NCBI RefSeq assembly: GCF_040566545.1
Contig: NZ_JBEWZI010000002.1
Coordinates: 62,001 to 126,000, forward strand
Source: Uliginosibacterium flavum
Lineage (GTDB): Bacteria; Pseudomonadota; Gammaproteobacteria; Burkholderiales; Rhodocyclaceae
Direction: 5' to 3'
DNA length: 64,000 bases
Positions 53,860-63,181 of this stretch are shown piece by piece (positions within the stretch are counted from its first letter, which is position 1; the number at the start of each line of letters is the position of its first letter). Both the position numbers and the translations under genes were made by a program. The notes under the pieces were generated by a model. It did not search any database, was not told the origin of the DNA, and worked only from the letters and a program-made list of their open reading frames with translations.

Positions 53860-55098
53860 ATGGCAAAGATTCTGGTAGTGGATGACGAAATCGGGATTCG
53901 TGAATTACTGCGGGAAATCCTGTGCGACGAAGGCTATGACGTAGTCTTGGCTGAAAATGCCACCGCAGCGCGCGCGGCACGCCAAACAGCACGCCCGGAT
54001 CTGGTGCTGCTGGACATCTGGATGCCGGACACCGATGGAGTAACCGTACTCAAGGAATGGGCTGCGTCAGGCTTGCTGACCATGCCGGTCATCATGATGT
54101 CTGGCCACGGTACCATCGACACAGCGGTTGAAGCGATCCGCTTCGGCGCATTGGACTTCCTCGAAAAACCGATTTCCCTGCAAAAATTGCTGGCGGCCGT
54201 CAAGCGCGGCCTGCAGCGCCAGCCAAACAAGACTCAAGCCCACCTCACGCTGGCCGCCTTTACGCGATCCAATCCTTTGCGTGAGTTGCGCAAGCGTCTG
54301 GATCAAATCAATCAAAAGTCCCGCATGCTGCTGCTGCGCGTTGGGCCCGGATCATTGGCGGAACTATGTGCCCGCAGCCTGCAGAACGCAGGCTGCCCAT
54401 GGCTCGATCTGGGCACGCTGGCTCAGCCCATTGAAGTGCAAGCCCTCGAAGCCGCGCGCGGCGGGCAGGTTTTCATTGAAGATCTGGCGCAAATCAACCG
54501 GTCGCAGCAGAAGAATCTTGCTTTTGTCATCGACCGTCTCGACAAGTACGATCTGCACCTGCTCGCCGCCACCACCCAACAGGCCGACCAACTGCTGAAA
54601 GACGGTTGGGATCCTCAGCTGGTACGGCGCATGTTCGAGGTCGCATTGGTTCCCCCGTCTCTGCTCGAACTCAAGGAAGAAGTTCCGGAACTGGTTGCCC
54701 AGCTCCTGCAACACCTCACGGAAAGTGGCGAAGTCCCGGCGCGTACGCTGACAACCGGGGCACTCAACGCCCTGCGCAATAGCCCTTGGGGCGGCGGCTT
54801 TGGTGAATTAAGGTCTGCCGTCAAATCGCTTGCACTCGGCTCATTGGAAGAAGAAATAAGTGCCGAAGAAGTCGTGCGTTTCATATCTCGCGCCTCGACA
54901 GCCGCACTGGCTTTGCCGCTGGACTTACCGCTACGCGAGGCACGCGAAACCTTCGAACGACTTTACTTCGAATACCACCTGCAGCTGGAAGACGGCAACA
55001 TTACCCGGCTTGCAGACAAAACAGGCCTCGAACGCACCCACCTGTACCGGAAGCTCAAGCAACTCGGCATTCAGGTGGGCCGTAGATCGGAAGCCTGA
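53860..55098 (+). CDS. ntrX: NtrX-type response regulator with degenerate AAA+ domain
   Basis: 412 residues. Receiver with D52 in LVLLDIWMPDTDG and K in FLEKPISLQKLL. The middle region aligns in order with the sigma-54 activator ATPase (GGQVFIEDLAQINRSQQKNL; RRMFEVALVPPSLLELKEEV) but has no Walker A GxxGxGKE and no GAFTGA loop. The C-terminal Fis-type helix-turn-helix remains (GNITRLADKTGLERTHLYRK). It therefore probably binds DNA without activating sigma-54 by ATP hydrolysis. ATG 53860 chosen to start MAKILVVDDE. 25 bp after ntrY. Confidence 0.9.
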   Translation: MAKILVVDDEIGIRELLREILCDEGYDVVLAENATAARAARQTARPDLVLLDIWMPDTDGVTVLKEWAASGLLTMPVIMMSGHGTIDTAVEAIRFGALDFLEKPISLQKLLAAVKRGLQRQPNKTQAHLTLAAFTRSNPLRELRKRLDQINQKSRMLLLRVGPGSLAELCARSLQNAGCPWLDLGTLAQPIEVQALEAARGGQVFIEDLAQINRSQQKNLAFVIDRLDKYDLHLLAATTQQADQLLKDGWDPQLVRRMFEVALVPPSLLELKEEVPELVAQLLQHLTESGEVPARTLTTGALNALRNSPWGGGFGELRSAVKSLALGSLEEEISAEEVVRFISRASTAALALPLDLPLREARETFERLYFEYHLQLEDGNITRLADKTGLERTHLYRKLKQLGIQVGRRSEA

Positions 55099-55155
55099 AC
55101 ACTGGGCAAGCCCCTGATCCATCACAGTTTTTACCGGCAGCGAGAGCAGCTTCGA

Positions 55156-55161
55156 TATAAT
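55156..55161 (+). promoter_or_regulatory. Putative -10 element of ttcA
   Basis: TATAAT, seven bases before the TTG at 55169. No good -35 at 17 bp; TTTACC lies about 20 bp upstream. It suggests that ttcA has its own promoter, separate from ntrX. Confidence 0.45.
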
Positions 55162-55168
55162 CACGCAC

Positions 55169-56161
55169 TTGCAGCCCAACCCCGACCAAATCGTGAATCT
55201 TGCCAGCCCAACACCCGAAGACTTGTCCAACACAGTCCTGCGCCTGAAAAAGCGCTTGATGCGCGGCATTGGCCAAGCCATCGCGGACTACAACATGATC
55301 GAAGAAGGTGATGTCGTCATGGTGTGCTGCTCGGGCGGTAAAGACTCCTATGCCCTGCTGAACCTGCTGCGCGACATGCGCGAACGCGCGCCGATCGACT
55401 TCCGCATCATTGCGATCAATCTGGATCAGCGCCAACCAGGCTTCCCGGCCGAAGTGCTGCCGGCCTACTTCGAATCCATCGGCGTCGAATACCGCATTGT
55501 CACTGAAGACACTTATTCAATCGTCAAGGACAAGATCCCGGAGGGTAAAACTACTTGCGCCCTCTGCTCACGCCTGCGACGCGCCATCATCTATCGCACC
55601 GCGAGCGAACTGGGCGCGACCAAGATTGCCTTGGGGCATCATCGCGAAGACCTGATAGAAACCCTGTTCCTGAACATGTTCTTTGGCGGCAAACTCAAGG
55701 CAATGCCCCCAAAGCTGCTGTCTGATGATGGGCAGCACATGGTGATCCGACCACTGGCCTACTGCGCAGAAAAGGACATCGCCAAATATGCACGCGCGAT
55801 GGATTTCCCGATCATCCCGTGCAACCTCTGCGGCTCGCAAGAAACCGCCCAGCGCAAACAAATCAAGGCCTTGCTGGGCGAATGGGAGCACAGCTTTCCG
55901 GGCCGAGTGGAGTCCATTGCCACTGCCCTTCAGAACGTAGTGCCCAGCCACCTCGCTGATGGCAAGCTGTTTGATTTCAAAGCCTTGACGCGCAATAGCC
56001 TTGTCAGCGAGGGCGATATCGCCTTTGACAGCCCGATCGTCAGCCTGCCACCCACGCCGACACCAGAATCCTTACCGATCCACTGGATAAAGAATGATGA
56101 TTCTCTCGACGCAAATCCTTGGAGCCGCCTGAATAATGACGAGCACACCCATCACCACTGA
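55169..56161 (+). CDS. ttcA: tRNA 2-thiocytidine(32) synthetase TtcA
   Basis: 330 residues if started at TTG 55169; GTG 55193 is an alternative, both in frame. ATP loop CCSGGKDSYALLNLL, the paired cysteines in TTCALCSRLRRA and the C-terminal PCNLCGSQE all fit the iron-sulfur thiolase family. It makes 2-thiocytidine at tRNA position 32. The C-terminal tail ends in HTHHH. Overlaps the next gene by 26 bp. Confidence 0.94.
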   Translation: MQPNPDQIVNLASPTPEDLSNTVLRLKKRLMRGIGQAIADYNMIEEGDVVMVCCSGGKDSYALLNLLRDMRERAPIDFRIIAINLDQRQPGFPAEVLPAYFESIGVEYRIVTEDTYSIVKDKIPEGKTTCALCSRLRRAIIYRTASELGATKIALGHHREDLIETLFLNMFFGGKLKAMPPKLLSDDGQHMVIRPLAYCAEKDIAKYARAMDFPIIPCNLCGSQETAQRKQIKALLGEWEHSFPGRVESIATALQNVVPSHLADGKLFDFKALTRNSLVSEGDIAFDSPIVSLPPTPTPESLPIHWIKNDDSLDANPWSRLNNDEHTHHH

Positions 56162-57140
56162 AACCTGCGTCCTGATCGCCGAAATCACTGGCGATAATTC
56201 GCTGCTGGACAAAATCGGTGGAATAGAAACTCAGCACGCTGTTGAGCGTAGCCGAAAACGCGCCGAGCGCTCGATAGAGGCTTATCAAGGCTTTGCCGTG
56301 TCGGCTGATGGCCGCCGCCTGGTCGCGCATTTCCCGCGTGGAGAGAACGCGGTACTCGCAGCCTTCGACATGCGCGCACGCGTCAAACAATTACCGCCCG
56401 TTTCCGGGGTTGCCTTATCCGTACACGTGGTGATCCACGCCGGTACGGTCGAAACCGCTAGCAATCGTCCCGACGAAGCCGCTCTCTCCCTCGCCCAAAA
56501 GCTTGTCTCGGCCAGCCCTGCCAACCAGATCCTGATCAGCGGAGAGGGTTACACCAGACTGCCGGAGAGCATGCGCAAACAGCTGGTTGCTGAACCGCCC
56601 AGCTCAATCGCAGTGCCCGGCTACACCGAACGCGTATACGCATTCCCGCCGGGCGTTACTCCGACCGCGACCAGCAGCACGGCAGCTACGCCAGCTTCAA
56701 TCGAGGCGTTCTCACCGACATCCACCTCGCTGAGCATCAATCAGAGCGTGCTGGACACCACCAATCACAGCGAATCTCCCGTATTCAGCCCCGCCGCCAA
56801 CGCGCCGCAGCGTACTTCTTTGATGCTGCGCCACAACAAGAACAACCTTTCAGTATCTGATCACCACCCGGTGGTACTGGCTGGGCGCGAAGAAGGCAAT
56901 GACTTGGTCATCGCGGACCGTCGTGCCTCACGGCACCATTCGCGCATAGAATGGCGTCACAACCATTTTGTGTTGATCGACACCAGCACGAACGGCACTT
57001 TCATGGTGGACGATGCGGGCAATGAGGTTGTGCTGCGTCGTGGAGAAGCAGACCTGCCGAACCGCGGACGGATCGGCTTTGGCTATTCGCCCACAGAAGT
57101 CGGAGCAGAGGTCGTATTTTTTGACATCGGCCAACGCTGA
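56136..57140 (+). CDS. Class III cyclase-like / FHA domain protein
   Basis: 334 residues. Residues 1-170 look like a class III nucleotidyl cyclase domain (CVLIAEITGDNSLLDKIGG; HAGTVETASNRPDEAALSLA) but the catalytic aspartates and the DxD-type metal site are not apparent. A Ser/Thr/Ala-rich linker (~175-225) leads to a C-terminal FHA domain (VLAGREEGNDLVIADRRASR and HNHFVLIDTSTNGTF) that binds phosphothreonine. Its partner kinase is not in the window. Soluble; function unknown. Confidence 0.8.
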   Translation: MTSTPITTETCVLIAEITGDNSLLDKIGGIETQHAVERSRKRAERSIEAYQGFAVSADGRRLVAHFPRGENAVLAAFDMRARVKQLPPVSGVALSVHVVIHAGTVETASNRPDEAALSLAQKLVSASPANQILISGEGYTRLPESMRKQLVAEPPSSIAVPGYTERVYAFPPGVTPTATSSTAATPASIEAFSPTSTSLSINQSVLDTTNHSESPVFSPAANAPQRTSLMLRHNKNNLSVSDHHPVVLAGREEGNDLVIADRRASRHHSRIEWRHNHFVLIDTSTNGTFMVDDAGNEVVLRRGEADLPNRGRIGFGYSPTEVGAEVVFFDIGQR

Positions 57141-57153
57141 GCTCAGTGCACCA

Positions 57154-57186
57154 AAAAAAGCCCGCCTTCATTCGGCGGGCTTTTTT
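57154..57186. terminator. Intrinsic terminator, bidirectional
   Basis: AAAAAAGCCCGCC (57154-57166) pairs with GGCGGGCTTTTTT (57174-57186) around TTCATTC. It ends both the FHA gene and the minus-strand hprK unit. Confidence 0.95.
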
Positions 57187-57200
57187 GTGACCTGTGAAAG

Positions 57201-58148
57201 TCAGCGGTCATAAGGGTCATCATTATCCAGAATGCTCCGCTGACGTACGACAAACTCCTGAGTTGAATCAATCCCGCGAAGCTGCAGGATCGTGTTGCGC
57301 ACCGCAGCCTCAAGCAGAACCGCAAGGTTTCGCCCTGCCGCAACCGGCAGCACAACGCGGCGCACGGGGACCCCCAGCACGTCCTGCATATCGTCATCAT
57401 CAAGCGGCAAACGCAAAGGCTCATCATGCCCACCCGTGCGACGCTGCAAATGTGCGATGAGTTTGAGCTTCATTTTTCGACGACACGCAGTTTCGCCAAA
57501 AATCGTACGGATATTCAGGATGCCCAGACCGCGCACCTCCAGAAAATCCTTGAGCATTTCAGGGCAACGCCCCTCCAGAATCCCTGAAGCAACGCGCGAG
57601 ATTTCTACAACGTCATCCGCCACCAAGCCATGGCCGCGTGTAATCAGCTCCAGCGCCAACTCGGACTTACCCGCGCCCGAGTCGCCAGTCACCAGCACGC
57701 CAACCCCCAGAACATCCATGAACACGCCATGCAGCGAAACGCGCTCAGCCATCTTGCGTGACAGATAGACCCGCAGGACTTCAATCACGCGTGCGGATTC
57801 CAGCGGTGAGGCCATCACCGGCACTCCCGCTTCATCGCAGGCTCGACGGACAATTTCCGGCACGTCGCAATCATCAGCAACGATGACTCCGGGAGGAGAG
57901 CAGGCGAGGATGCCCAACAAATGCTGCTCAAGGTGTTCGCGGGTTTGTTGGCGTGCCCAAGCGAACTCTGCTTCGCCCATGATCTGCAAACGATTCGGGT
58001 GAATCAGGTTGAGGTGACCCACCATATCGGCTGGCCACACCCGATGATCAGAAACCGACAACCAAGAATCCAGACGCCCCGCAACATGACGCAATTGCAG
58101 CGCAGTGCGATTGGCCTCAAACAGCTGGGCTACGCTCGCTCGACGCAT
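57201..58148 (-). CDS. hprK: HPr kinase/phosphorylase
   Basis: 315 residues from ATG 58148 (GGAG ribosome site; usual MxxISVxQL-type beginning is MRRASVAQLF). Walker A GDSGAGKSELALEL, and EVRGLGILNIRTIFGETACR. It phosphorylates and dephosphorylates HPr-Ser in a PTS-related regulatory chain. Overlaps the ptsN end by 32 bp. No ptsH/ptsI nearby. Confidence 0.95.
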   Translation of the reverse strand: MRRASVAQLFEANRTALQLRHVAGRLDSWLSVSDHRVWPADMVGHLNLIHPNRLQIMGEAEFAWARQQTREHLEQHLLGILACSPPGVIVADDCDVPEIVRRACDEAGVPVMASPLESARVIEVLRVYLSRKMAERVSLHGVFMDVLGVGVLVTGDSGAGKSELALELITRGHGLVADDVVEISRVASGILEGRCPEMLKDFLEVRGLGILNIRTIFGETACRRKMKLKLIAHLQRRTGGHDEPLRLPLDDDDMQDVLGVPVRRVVLPVAAGRNLAVLLEAAVRNTILQLRGIDSTQEFVVRQRSILDNDDPYDR

Positions 58149-58602
58149 GGATGCTCCAGTCATCAAAAGCTGCCGCAACACTCATGGCATCCGGCGCGGC
58201 ACAAAGGGTTTCGCGGAACGTCTTGTCGCTGAACATCTGCGCCAACTCTGCCAGTAAACGCAGATGCGTTTCATTGGCCTGTTCAGGCGCCAGCATGATG
58301 AAAAACAGATTGACCGGAGCCCCATCAGGCGCATCAAAATCGATGGGGTCACGCAGGCGCAGGAAAGCGCCTTGCGTCTCCTTGAGGCCTTTGACGCGCT
58401 GATGCGGAATCGCAATCCCCATGCCCAAGCCCGTCGAGCCAAGCTTTTCGCGCTGAGTCAGCGCATCGACCACTTTCCTGGCCGCCAGACCGCTATGCTG
58501 CTCAAACAGGGCCCCCACGCACTCAAACACCGCGGCACGGGAATTCAGCGCGATATCAACAACAATCCGCTGCGGATCAAGAATCTTGGAGATCAGGTTC
58601 AT
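58117..58602 (-). CDS. ptsN: Nitrogen PTS EIIA protein PtsN
   Basis: 161 residues. EIIA fold with the phosphorylated histidine in GMGIAIPHQRVKGL and later LLAELAQMFSDKTFRE. Part of the nitrogen PTS that controls K+ and stress responses, classically next to rpoN. It overlaps hprK at its 3' end. Confidence 0.95.
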   Translation of the reverse strand: MNLISKILDPQRIVVDIALNSRAAVFECVGALFEQHSGLAARKVVDALTQREKLGSTGLGMGIAIPHQRVKGLKETQGAFLRLRDPIDFDAPDGAPVNLFFIMLAPEQANETHLRLLAELAQMFSDKTFRETLCAAPDAMSVAAAFDDWSIHASSERSPAV

Positions 58603-58628
58603 GCCAGGTTCGGTCTTACTTACAGAAC

Positions 58629-58659
58629 AGCGGCGAGTCTCCTTTCGGAGCTCGCCGCT
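58629..58659. terminator. Hairpin between hpf and ptsN
   Basis: AGCGGCGAG (58629-58637) pairs with CTCGCCGCT (58651-58659), continued by CTCC/GGAG around TTTC, with one bulged base. No U-run, so it may be an RNA-stabilising or attenuating structure rather than a full terminator. The gap 58603-58783 holds nothing else. Confidence 0.5.
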
Positions 58660-58783
58660 TGTCAGGTTGGAAATTGACAGTTCAGGACTTCATCCTGCAG
58701 TCGCGGCAGGCCCATTATAGGCCTCGCCCGCCCTGCTGCGTCCAGTCCGGCCGCAGCACAGCTGAACTGTGTTGCGCGCACGC

Positions 58784-59113
58784 TCAGTCCGCGCTTGCAA
58801 TGCTCTGGCGCTTCACGGATTCATGACCGTGATCACCGGCTTTCTCCTTGTGCTTGAGTACCTGACGATCCAGTTTGTCAGCCATCGCATCGATCGCCGC
58901 ATACAAGTCATCGTCTTCACACTCCACGTGGATATCCTTACCACGCACGTGCACTGTCACTTCAGCTTTCTGTTTGAGTTTTTGTACCGAGAGGATTACA
59001 TGGGTTGCCGTCACATGATCAAAATGACGAATCACCCGATCAAGCTTGGTGCTGACATACTCGCGCAGGGCGGGGGTCACTTCAAGATGGTGCCCGGTGA
59101 TATTGAGATTCAT
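58784..59113 (-). CDS. hpf: Ribosome hibernation promoting factor (sigma-54 modulation protein family)
   Basis: 109 residues, short form. Begins MNLNITGHHLEVTPALREYV and has HVILSVQKLKQKAEVTVHVR and the DDDLYAAIDAMADKLDRQV block. It binds and stabilises inactive ribosomes in stationary phase. Located between rpoN and ptsN as is usual. Confidence 0.95.
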   Translation of the reverse strand: MNLNITGHHLEVTPALREYVSTKLDRVIRHFDHVTATHVILSVQKLKQKAEVTVHVRGKDIHVECEDDDLYAAIDAMADKLDRQVLKHKEKAGDHGHESVKRQSIASAD

Positions 59114-59130
59114 AAAACACTCCTCTCCTG

Positions 59131-60633
59131 TTAGATCGACTTGCGCTGACTGACCGGCGGAATATTGAGCAACTCCCGGTATTTCGCGATTGTCCGGCGT
59201 GCTACCACAATACCCTGCTGGCCCAACAATTCAGCAATCCGGGCATCAGACAAAGGCTTGCGCCCGTCCTCAGCCGCAACCAGCTGGCGAATCAGCGCGC
59301 GAATCGCCGTAGCTGAACATTCACCACCCGTATCGGTGGCAACGTGACTGCCAAAAAAATATTTCAGTTCAAAGACGCCACGGGCACTGGCCATATATTT
59401 CTGAGTCGTTACCCGCGACACCGTCGACTCGTGCAATTCCAGCTCTTCAGCGATCTCGCGCAAGGTAAGCGGACGCATCGCCACTTCGCCATGCTCGAAA
59501 AACTGTCGCTGCCGATCCACTATCGCCTGTGAAACCCGCAGGATCGTGTCAAACCGCTGCTGTACGTTCTTGATCAACCACTTCGCTTCCTGCAGGTGCG
59601 TCGACAGTGTGCTGCTTACGCCCCGGTTATGGTGAAGTATATCGGCATAGACCTTGTGAATCCTTAGCCTCGGCATTGCTTCCGAATTAAGATTTACCGT
59701 CCAGGCACCCCGATATTTCCGGACAACCACATCGGGAATCACATAACGCGTCTCGGGCGCGGCAAAACGAGCACCCGGCCGGGGATTGAGGCTGCAGATC
59801 AACTCCTGCGCGGAACGCAATGCATCGTCATTACAGGACAGTCGGCGCTTGAGCTTGGCGAAGTCACGTGCGGCCAGCAACTCCAGATTGCCATCAACGA
59901 TGATCATGGACAAGCGCCGTGACTCGCTCTCCGGCAGGGTCTTCAATTGCAAAAGCAGACTTTCCTGCAGGTTGCGCGCCCCGATTCCTGCCGGATCAAG
60001 GCTTTGCACCTGATGCAGGGAAATCGTCAAATCTTCCAGCTCAACATCCCATTCAGGCGGAATCAGCGGAAGAAGCTCTTCAAGCTCCTGCAGCAACAGA
60101 CCGTCATCATCCAGAGCCTCGATCACCAGCATGACCAAGGCGCGATCCCGATCCGTCATGGCCATCAAGGCAACCTGACCCAACAGATGATCCCGCAAGG
60201 ACGTCGCTGCGGCCTGGAGATCCTGAAAATCGCCGTCTTCACCATCGCCACTTCCGTGCGAAGCCCCTTCACTGCGCCATTCGGCGGCCTCGCCGATGTC
60301 GTCATCCGACACACTGTCGTAGGCTTCGTTGATGCTATCGGGCATGTCGGCCACGCTCGCCGCTTCATACTCGTCCTCGCCCGAAGACACGCGCTCGCTG
60401 GAGTACTCCTCACCCGCAGTGGCCATACTGGCCTCTTGCGGCTCGGGCAGAGACGGACTTGCGCCCTCATCTTCCTCGCCCGCCTCGCGTTCCAGCATCG
60501 GGTTCTCCAGCAGCATGCGCTCGATTTCCTGATTGAGTTCGAGCGTGGACAGTTGTAGCAACTTGATGGATTGCTGCAACTGTGGCGTCAAGGCCAGTTG
60601 CTGGGAGAAGCGAAGCTGAAGCGAGGGTTTCAT
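59131..60633 (-). CDS. rpoN: RNA polymerase sigma-54 factor
   Basis: 500 residues. Q-rich region I (QQLALTPQLQQSIKLLQLST), acidic region II (GEEDEGASPSLPEPQEASMA; DDDIGEAAEWRSEG), core-binding region, and the RpoN box ARRTIAKYRELL near the C-terminus. It requires ATPase activators such as NtrC-type proteins. Its gene follows lptB. Confidence 0.97.
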   Translation of the reverse strand: MKPSLQLRFSQQLALTPQLQQSIKLLQLSTLELNQEIERMLLENPMLEREAGEEDEGASPSLPEPQEASMATAGEEYSSERVSSGEDEYEAASVADMPDSINEAYDSVSDDDIGEAAEWRSEGASHGSGDGEDGDFQDLQAAATSLRDHLLGQVALMAMTDRDRALVMLVIEALDDDGLLLQELEELLPLIPPEWDVELEDLTISLHQVQSLDPAGIGARNLQESLLLQLKTLPESESRRLSMIIVDGNLELLAARDFAKLKRRLSCNDDALRSAQELICSLNPRPGARFAAPETRYVIPDVVVRKYRGAWTVNLNSEAMPRLRIHKVYADILHHNRGVSSTLSTHLQEAKWLIKNVQQRFDTILRVSQAIVDRQRQFFEHGEVAMRPLTLREIAEELELHESTVSRVTTQKYMASARGVFELKYFFGSHVATDTGGECSATAIRALIRQLVAAEDGRKPLSDARIAELLGQQGIVVARRTIAKYRELLNIPPVSQRKSI

Positions 60634-60678
60634 GCGGACAGTGATACCAGCCGGCCCATGCCGGCCTGATGAAAAACG

Positions 60679-61401
60679 TTATAAACGGAAATGTTCACCT
60701 AGATAAACTTGGCGTACCTGATCATTTTGCACAATCTCTTCCGGCGTACCACCCGCCAGCACTTCACCCGCATTGATGATGTAAGCGTGGTCGCAAATCC
60801 CCAGTGTTTCACGCACATTGTGGTCGGTAATCAACACCCCGATTCCACGTGCTTTCAGGTAGCTAATGATCTTCTGAATATCCAGCACTGCAATCGGGTC
60901 AACCCCTGCAAAAGGTTCATCGAGCAGAATCAAACGAGGGCGGGTTGCCAGCGCCCGGGCAATTTCCACCCGACGACGCTCGCCGCCGGAAAGAGACATT
61001 GCGGTCGCATCGCGCAGATGGGCAATGTTCAACTCATCCAGCAACTCATCGAGACGCTTCGCCTGCTCTGCTTTACCCAGCTTCTGCAGCTCAAGCACCG
61101 CCAGAATATTCTCGCTGACCGAGAGTTTGCGAAATACCGAGTTTTCCTGCGGCAGGTAAGACAAACCTTGATGAGCGCGCTTGTGGATCGGCCAGTGAGT
61201 CAGATCCGCACCATCCAGATGGATGCTGCCGCCATCGGCACGCACCAAGCCAACAATCATGTAAAAACACGTCGTCTTGCCCGCCCCGTTGGGGCCCAAC
61301 AAGCCCACTACCTCACCACTGCCGACCTGGAAGGAAACATCGTGCACCACGGTACGCGACTTGTAGCGTTTCTTCAGGCTGGCTACCCTAAGCAGACTCA
61401 T
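60679..61401 (-). CDS. lptB: LPS export ABC transporter ATP-binding protein
   Basis: 240 residues. Walker A GLLGPNGAGKTTCFYMIVGL, signature LSGGERRRVEIARALA, Walker B LILLDEPFAGVDP, H in ITDHNVRETLGICD. It powers LPS extraction by LptFG. lptA and lptC usually sit just upstream, but here recX and recA do. Confidence 0.96.
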   Translation of the reverse strand: MSLLRVASLKKRYKSRTVVHDVSFQVGSGEVVGLLGPNGAGKTTCFYMIVGLVRADGGSIHLDGADLTHWPIHKRAHQGLSYLPQENSVFRKLSVSENILAVLELQKLGKAEQAKRLDELLDELNIAHLRDATAMSLSGGERRRVEIARALATRPRLILLDEPFAGVDPIAVLDIQKIISYLKARGIGVLITDHNVRETLGICDHAYIINAGEVLAGGTPEEIVQNDQVRQVYLGEHFRL

Positions 61402-61849
61402 TAAATGGTTCTTTCAACATTGTCCGGATCACTTCAACCGTAAAACCACGCGATTGCATGAAGCGCGCTTGGCGCGCCCACTCGCTTTGATCCTTCGGCA
61501 ACTCACCAAATTTTTTCGCCCACACCGCACGTGCGCGCGTCAGCTCATCCTCGACAAGACCTTCGCCCAACGCTGCTGCGGCAATTTCGTTACTCACGCC
61601 TCGATCAGCCAGTTCGCGCCGCAAACGTTCGACGCCCACGCGCCCGCCCTGAGTGCGCACCAAGCTTTCAGCAAAACGCACATCCGATTGCAGGCCGGTT
61701 TCGGCCATGCGATCCAGCACGGCTTCAACGTCCTGCCCTTCGACAGCCTTGGCTTTAAGCTTGCGCCGCAACTCCACGCGCGAATGTTCGCGCATGGAGA
61801 GCAGCCGCAAGGCCGTCGACTTGAGTGATGGAACCGGTTTCTTGCTCAC
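61388..61849 (-). CDS. recX: Regulatory protein RecX
   Basis: 153 residues of helical repeats (SMREHSRVELRRKLKAKAVE; VLDRMAETGLQSDVRFAESL; WARQARFMQSRGFTVEVIRT), as in RecX, which blocks RecA filament growth. Nine bp after recA; the end overlaps lptB by 14 bp. Confidence 0.92.
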   Translation of the reverse strand: MSKKPVPSLKSTALRLLSMREHSRVELRRKLKAKAVEGQDVEAVLDRMAETGLQSDVRFAESLVRTQGGRVGVERLRRELADRGVSNEIAAAALGEGLVEDELTRARAVWAKKFGELPKDQSEWARQARFMQSRGFTVEVIRTMLKEPFNESA

Positions 61850-61858
61850 AGACCTGAA

Positions 61859-62872
61859 TTACTCCGCTTTCACCTGAATGGCAATCACGCCGACCGCCTC
61901 GCGGATCTTGTTTTCGATCTCGATGGCAATGGCCGGATTATTGCGCAGATATTCGCGCGCATTATCCTTACCCTGACCGATTTTTTCGCCCTTGTAGGCA
62001 TACCAGGCGCCACTCTTCTCGATGAATTTGTGCTCGACACCCATATCGACCACTTCACCTTCGCGGGAAATACCTTCCCCGTACAGGATATCGAAGTGCG
62101 CCTCACGGAACGGCGGCGCCACCTTGTTCTTGACGACCTTGACCTTGGTCTCGGAGCCGATGACTTCATCACCCTTCTTGATCGTACCGGTACGACGGAT
62201 ATCCAGACGCACGGAAGCGTAGAACTTCAGCGCGTTGCCACCCGTCGTGGTTTCCGGGCTACCGAACATCACGCCGATTTTCATGCGGATCTGGTTGATG
62301 AAGATGACCAGCGTATTGGTGCGATTGATGTTGCCAGTCAGCTTGCGCAGCGCTTGACTCATCAAACGGGCTTGCAGGCCGGGCAACTGATCGCCCATCT
62401 CACCCTCGATTTCGGCACGCGGCGTCAGCGCGGCGACCGAATCAATCACGACCATGTCCACACCACCGGAGCGCACCAGCATGTCGGCAATTTCCAGCGC
62501 CTGCTCGCCCGTATCGGGCTGCGAAATCAGCAGATCTCCAACATTCACGCCGAGTTTCTGGGCATAGACGACGTCCAGCGCGTGCTCGGCATCGATGAAC
62601 GCAGCCGTACCGCCCATTTTTTGCAGCTCGGCAATGACTTGCAGAGTCAGTGTGGTTTTACCCGAGGATTCCGGGCCGTAAATTTCAACCACACGGCCGC
62701 GCGGCAGACCGCCAATCCCCAGAGCGATATCCAGCCCCAACGAGCCGGTGGAGATGGCCTGAATGTCGGACACCACCTCGCCATCACCCAGACGCATGAT
62801 GGAACCTTTGCCGAATTGCTTCTCGATTTGTGCCAGCGCAGCAGCAAGTGCTTTGGCTTTATTGTCGTCCAT
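61859..62872 (-). CDS. recA: Recombinase RecA
   Basis: 337 residues from ATG 62872 (GAGGT ribosome site). Begins DDNKAKALAAALAQIEKQFG; Walker A GPESSGKTTLTLQ; DNA-binding loop INQIRMKIGVMFGSPETTTG. It drives homologous recombination and LexA self-cleavage. A LexA-like box lies 87 bp upstream. Confidence 0.98.
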   Translation of the reverse strand: MDDNKAKALAAALAQIEKQFGKGSIMRLGDGEVVSDIQAISTGSLGLDIALGIGGLPRGRVVEIYGPESSGKTTLTLQVIAELQKMGGTAAFIDAEHALDVVYAQKLGVNVGDLLISQPDTGEQALEIADMLVRSGGVDMVVIDSVAALTPRAEIEGEMGDQLPGLQARLMSQALRKLTGNINRTNTLVIFINQIRMKIGVMFGSPETTTGGNALKFYASVRLDIRRTGTIKKGDEVIGSETKVKVVKNKVAPPFREAHFDILYGEGISREGEVVDMGVEHKFIEKSGAWYAYKGEKIGQGKDNAREYLRNNPAIAIEIENKIREAVGVIAIQVKAE

Positions 62873-62958
62873 GTAATACCTCACTCAGTGGTCGGAAAGA
62901 TTATGGCACAGAGCTTGCGAGGCAGTGCTGACTGCCGGGACTCAGGCCTTTCTTGGTA

Positions 62959-62974
62959 CTGTATAAATATACAC
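62959..62974 (-). promoter_or_regulatory. LexA box (SOS operator) of recA
   Basis: CTGTATAAATATACAC matches CTGT-N8-ACAG with one change at the last base and an AT-rich centre. It lies in the recA upstream region and is the expected site of LexA repression. Confidence 0.75.
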
Positions 62975-63181
62975 CAAAAGCTCTCGGGCGCAACACCGCT
63001 GTTTTCGGTAGCGAATTACAGTGTCTGATTTATGCAGCAGCGGGATGCCTGATCCTTCACATTTGTTGGTTAAGCTCGGTAAAGCCGCTTGGCTTGGCAA
63101 GACGCTTGAGTAATGATTCGCTTCCGTTGCTGCGACCCCTTGCACCCCTTTACCCATGGCGCCTTTGCGGATAACGCAGAG

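Noticed and set aside
62030..63028. Plus-strand open frame opposite recA
   Set aside because: Antisense to recA and running through its promoter; no family match.
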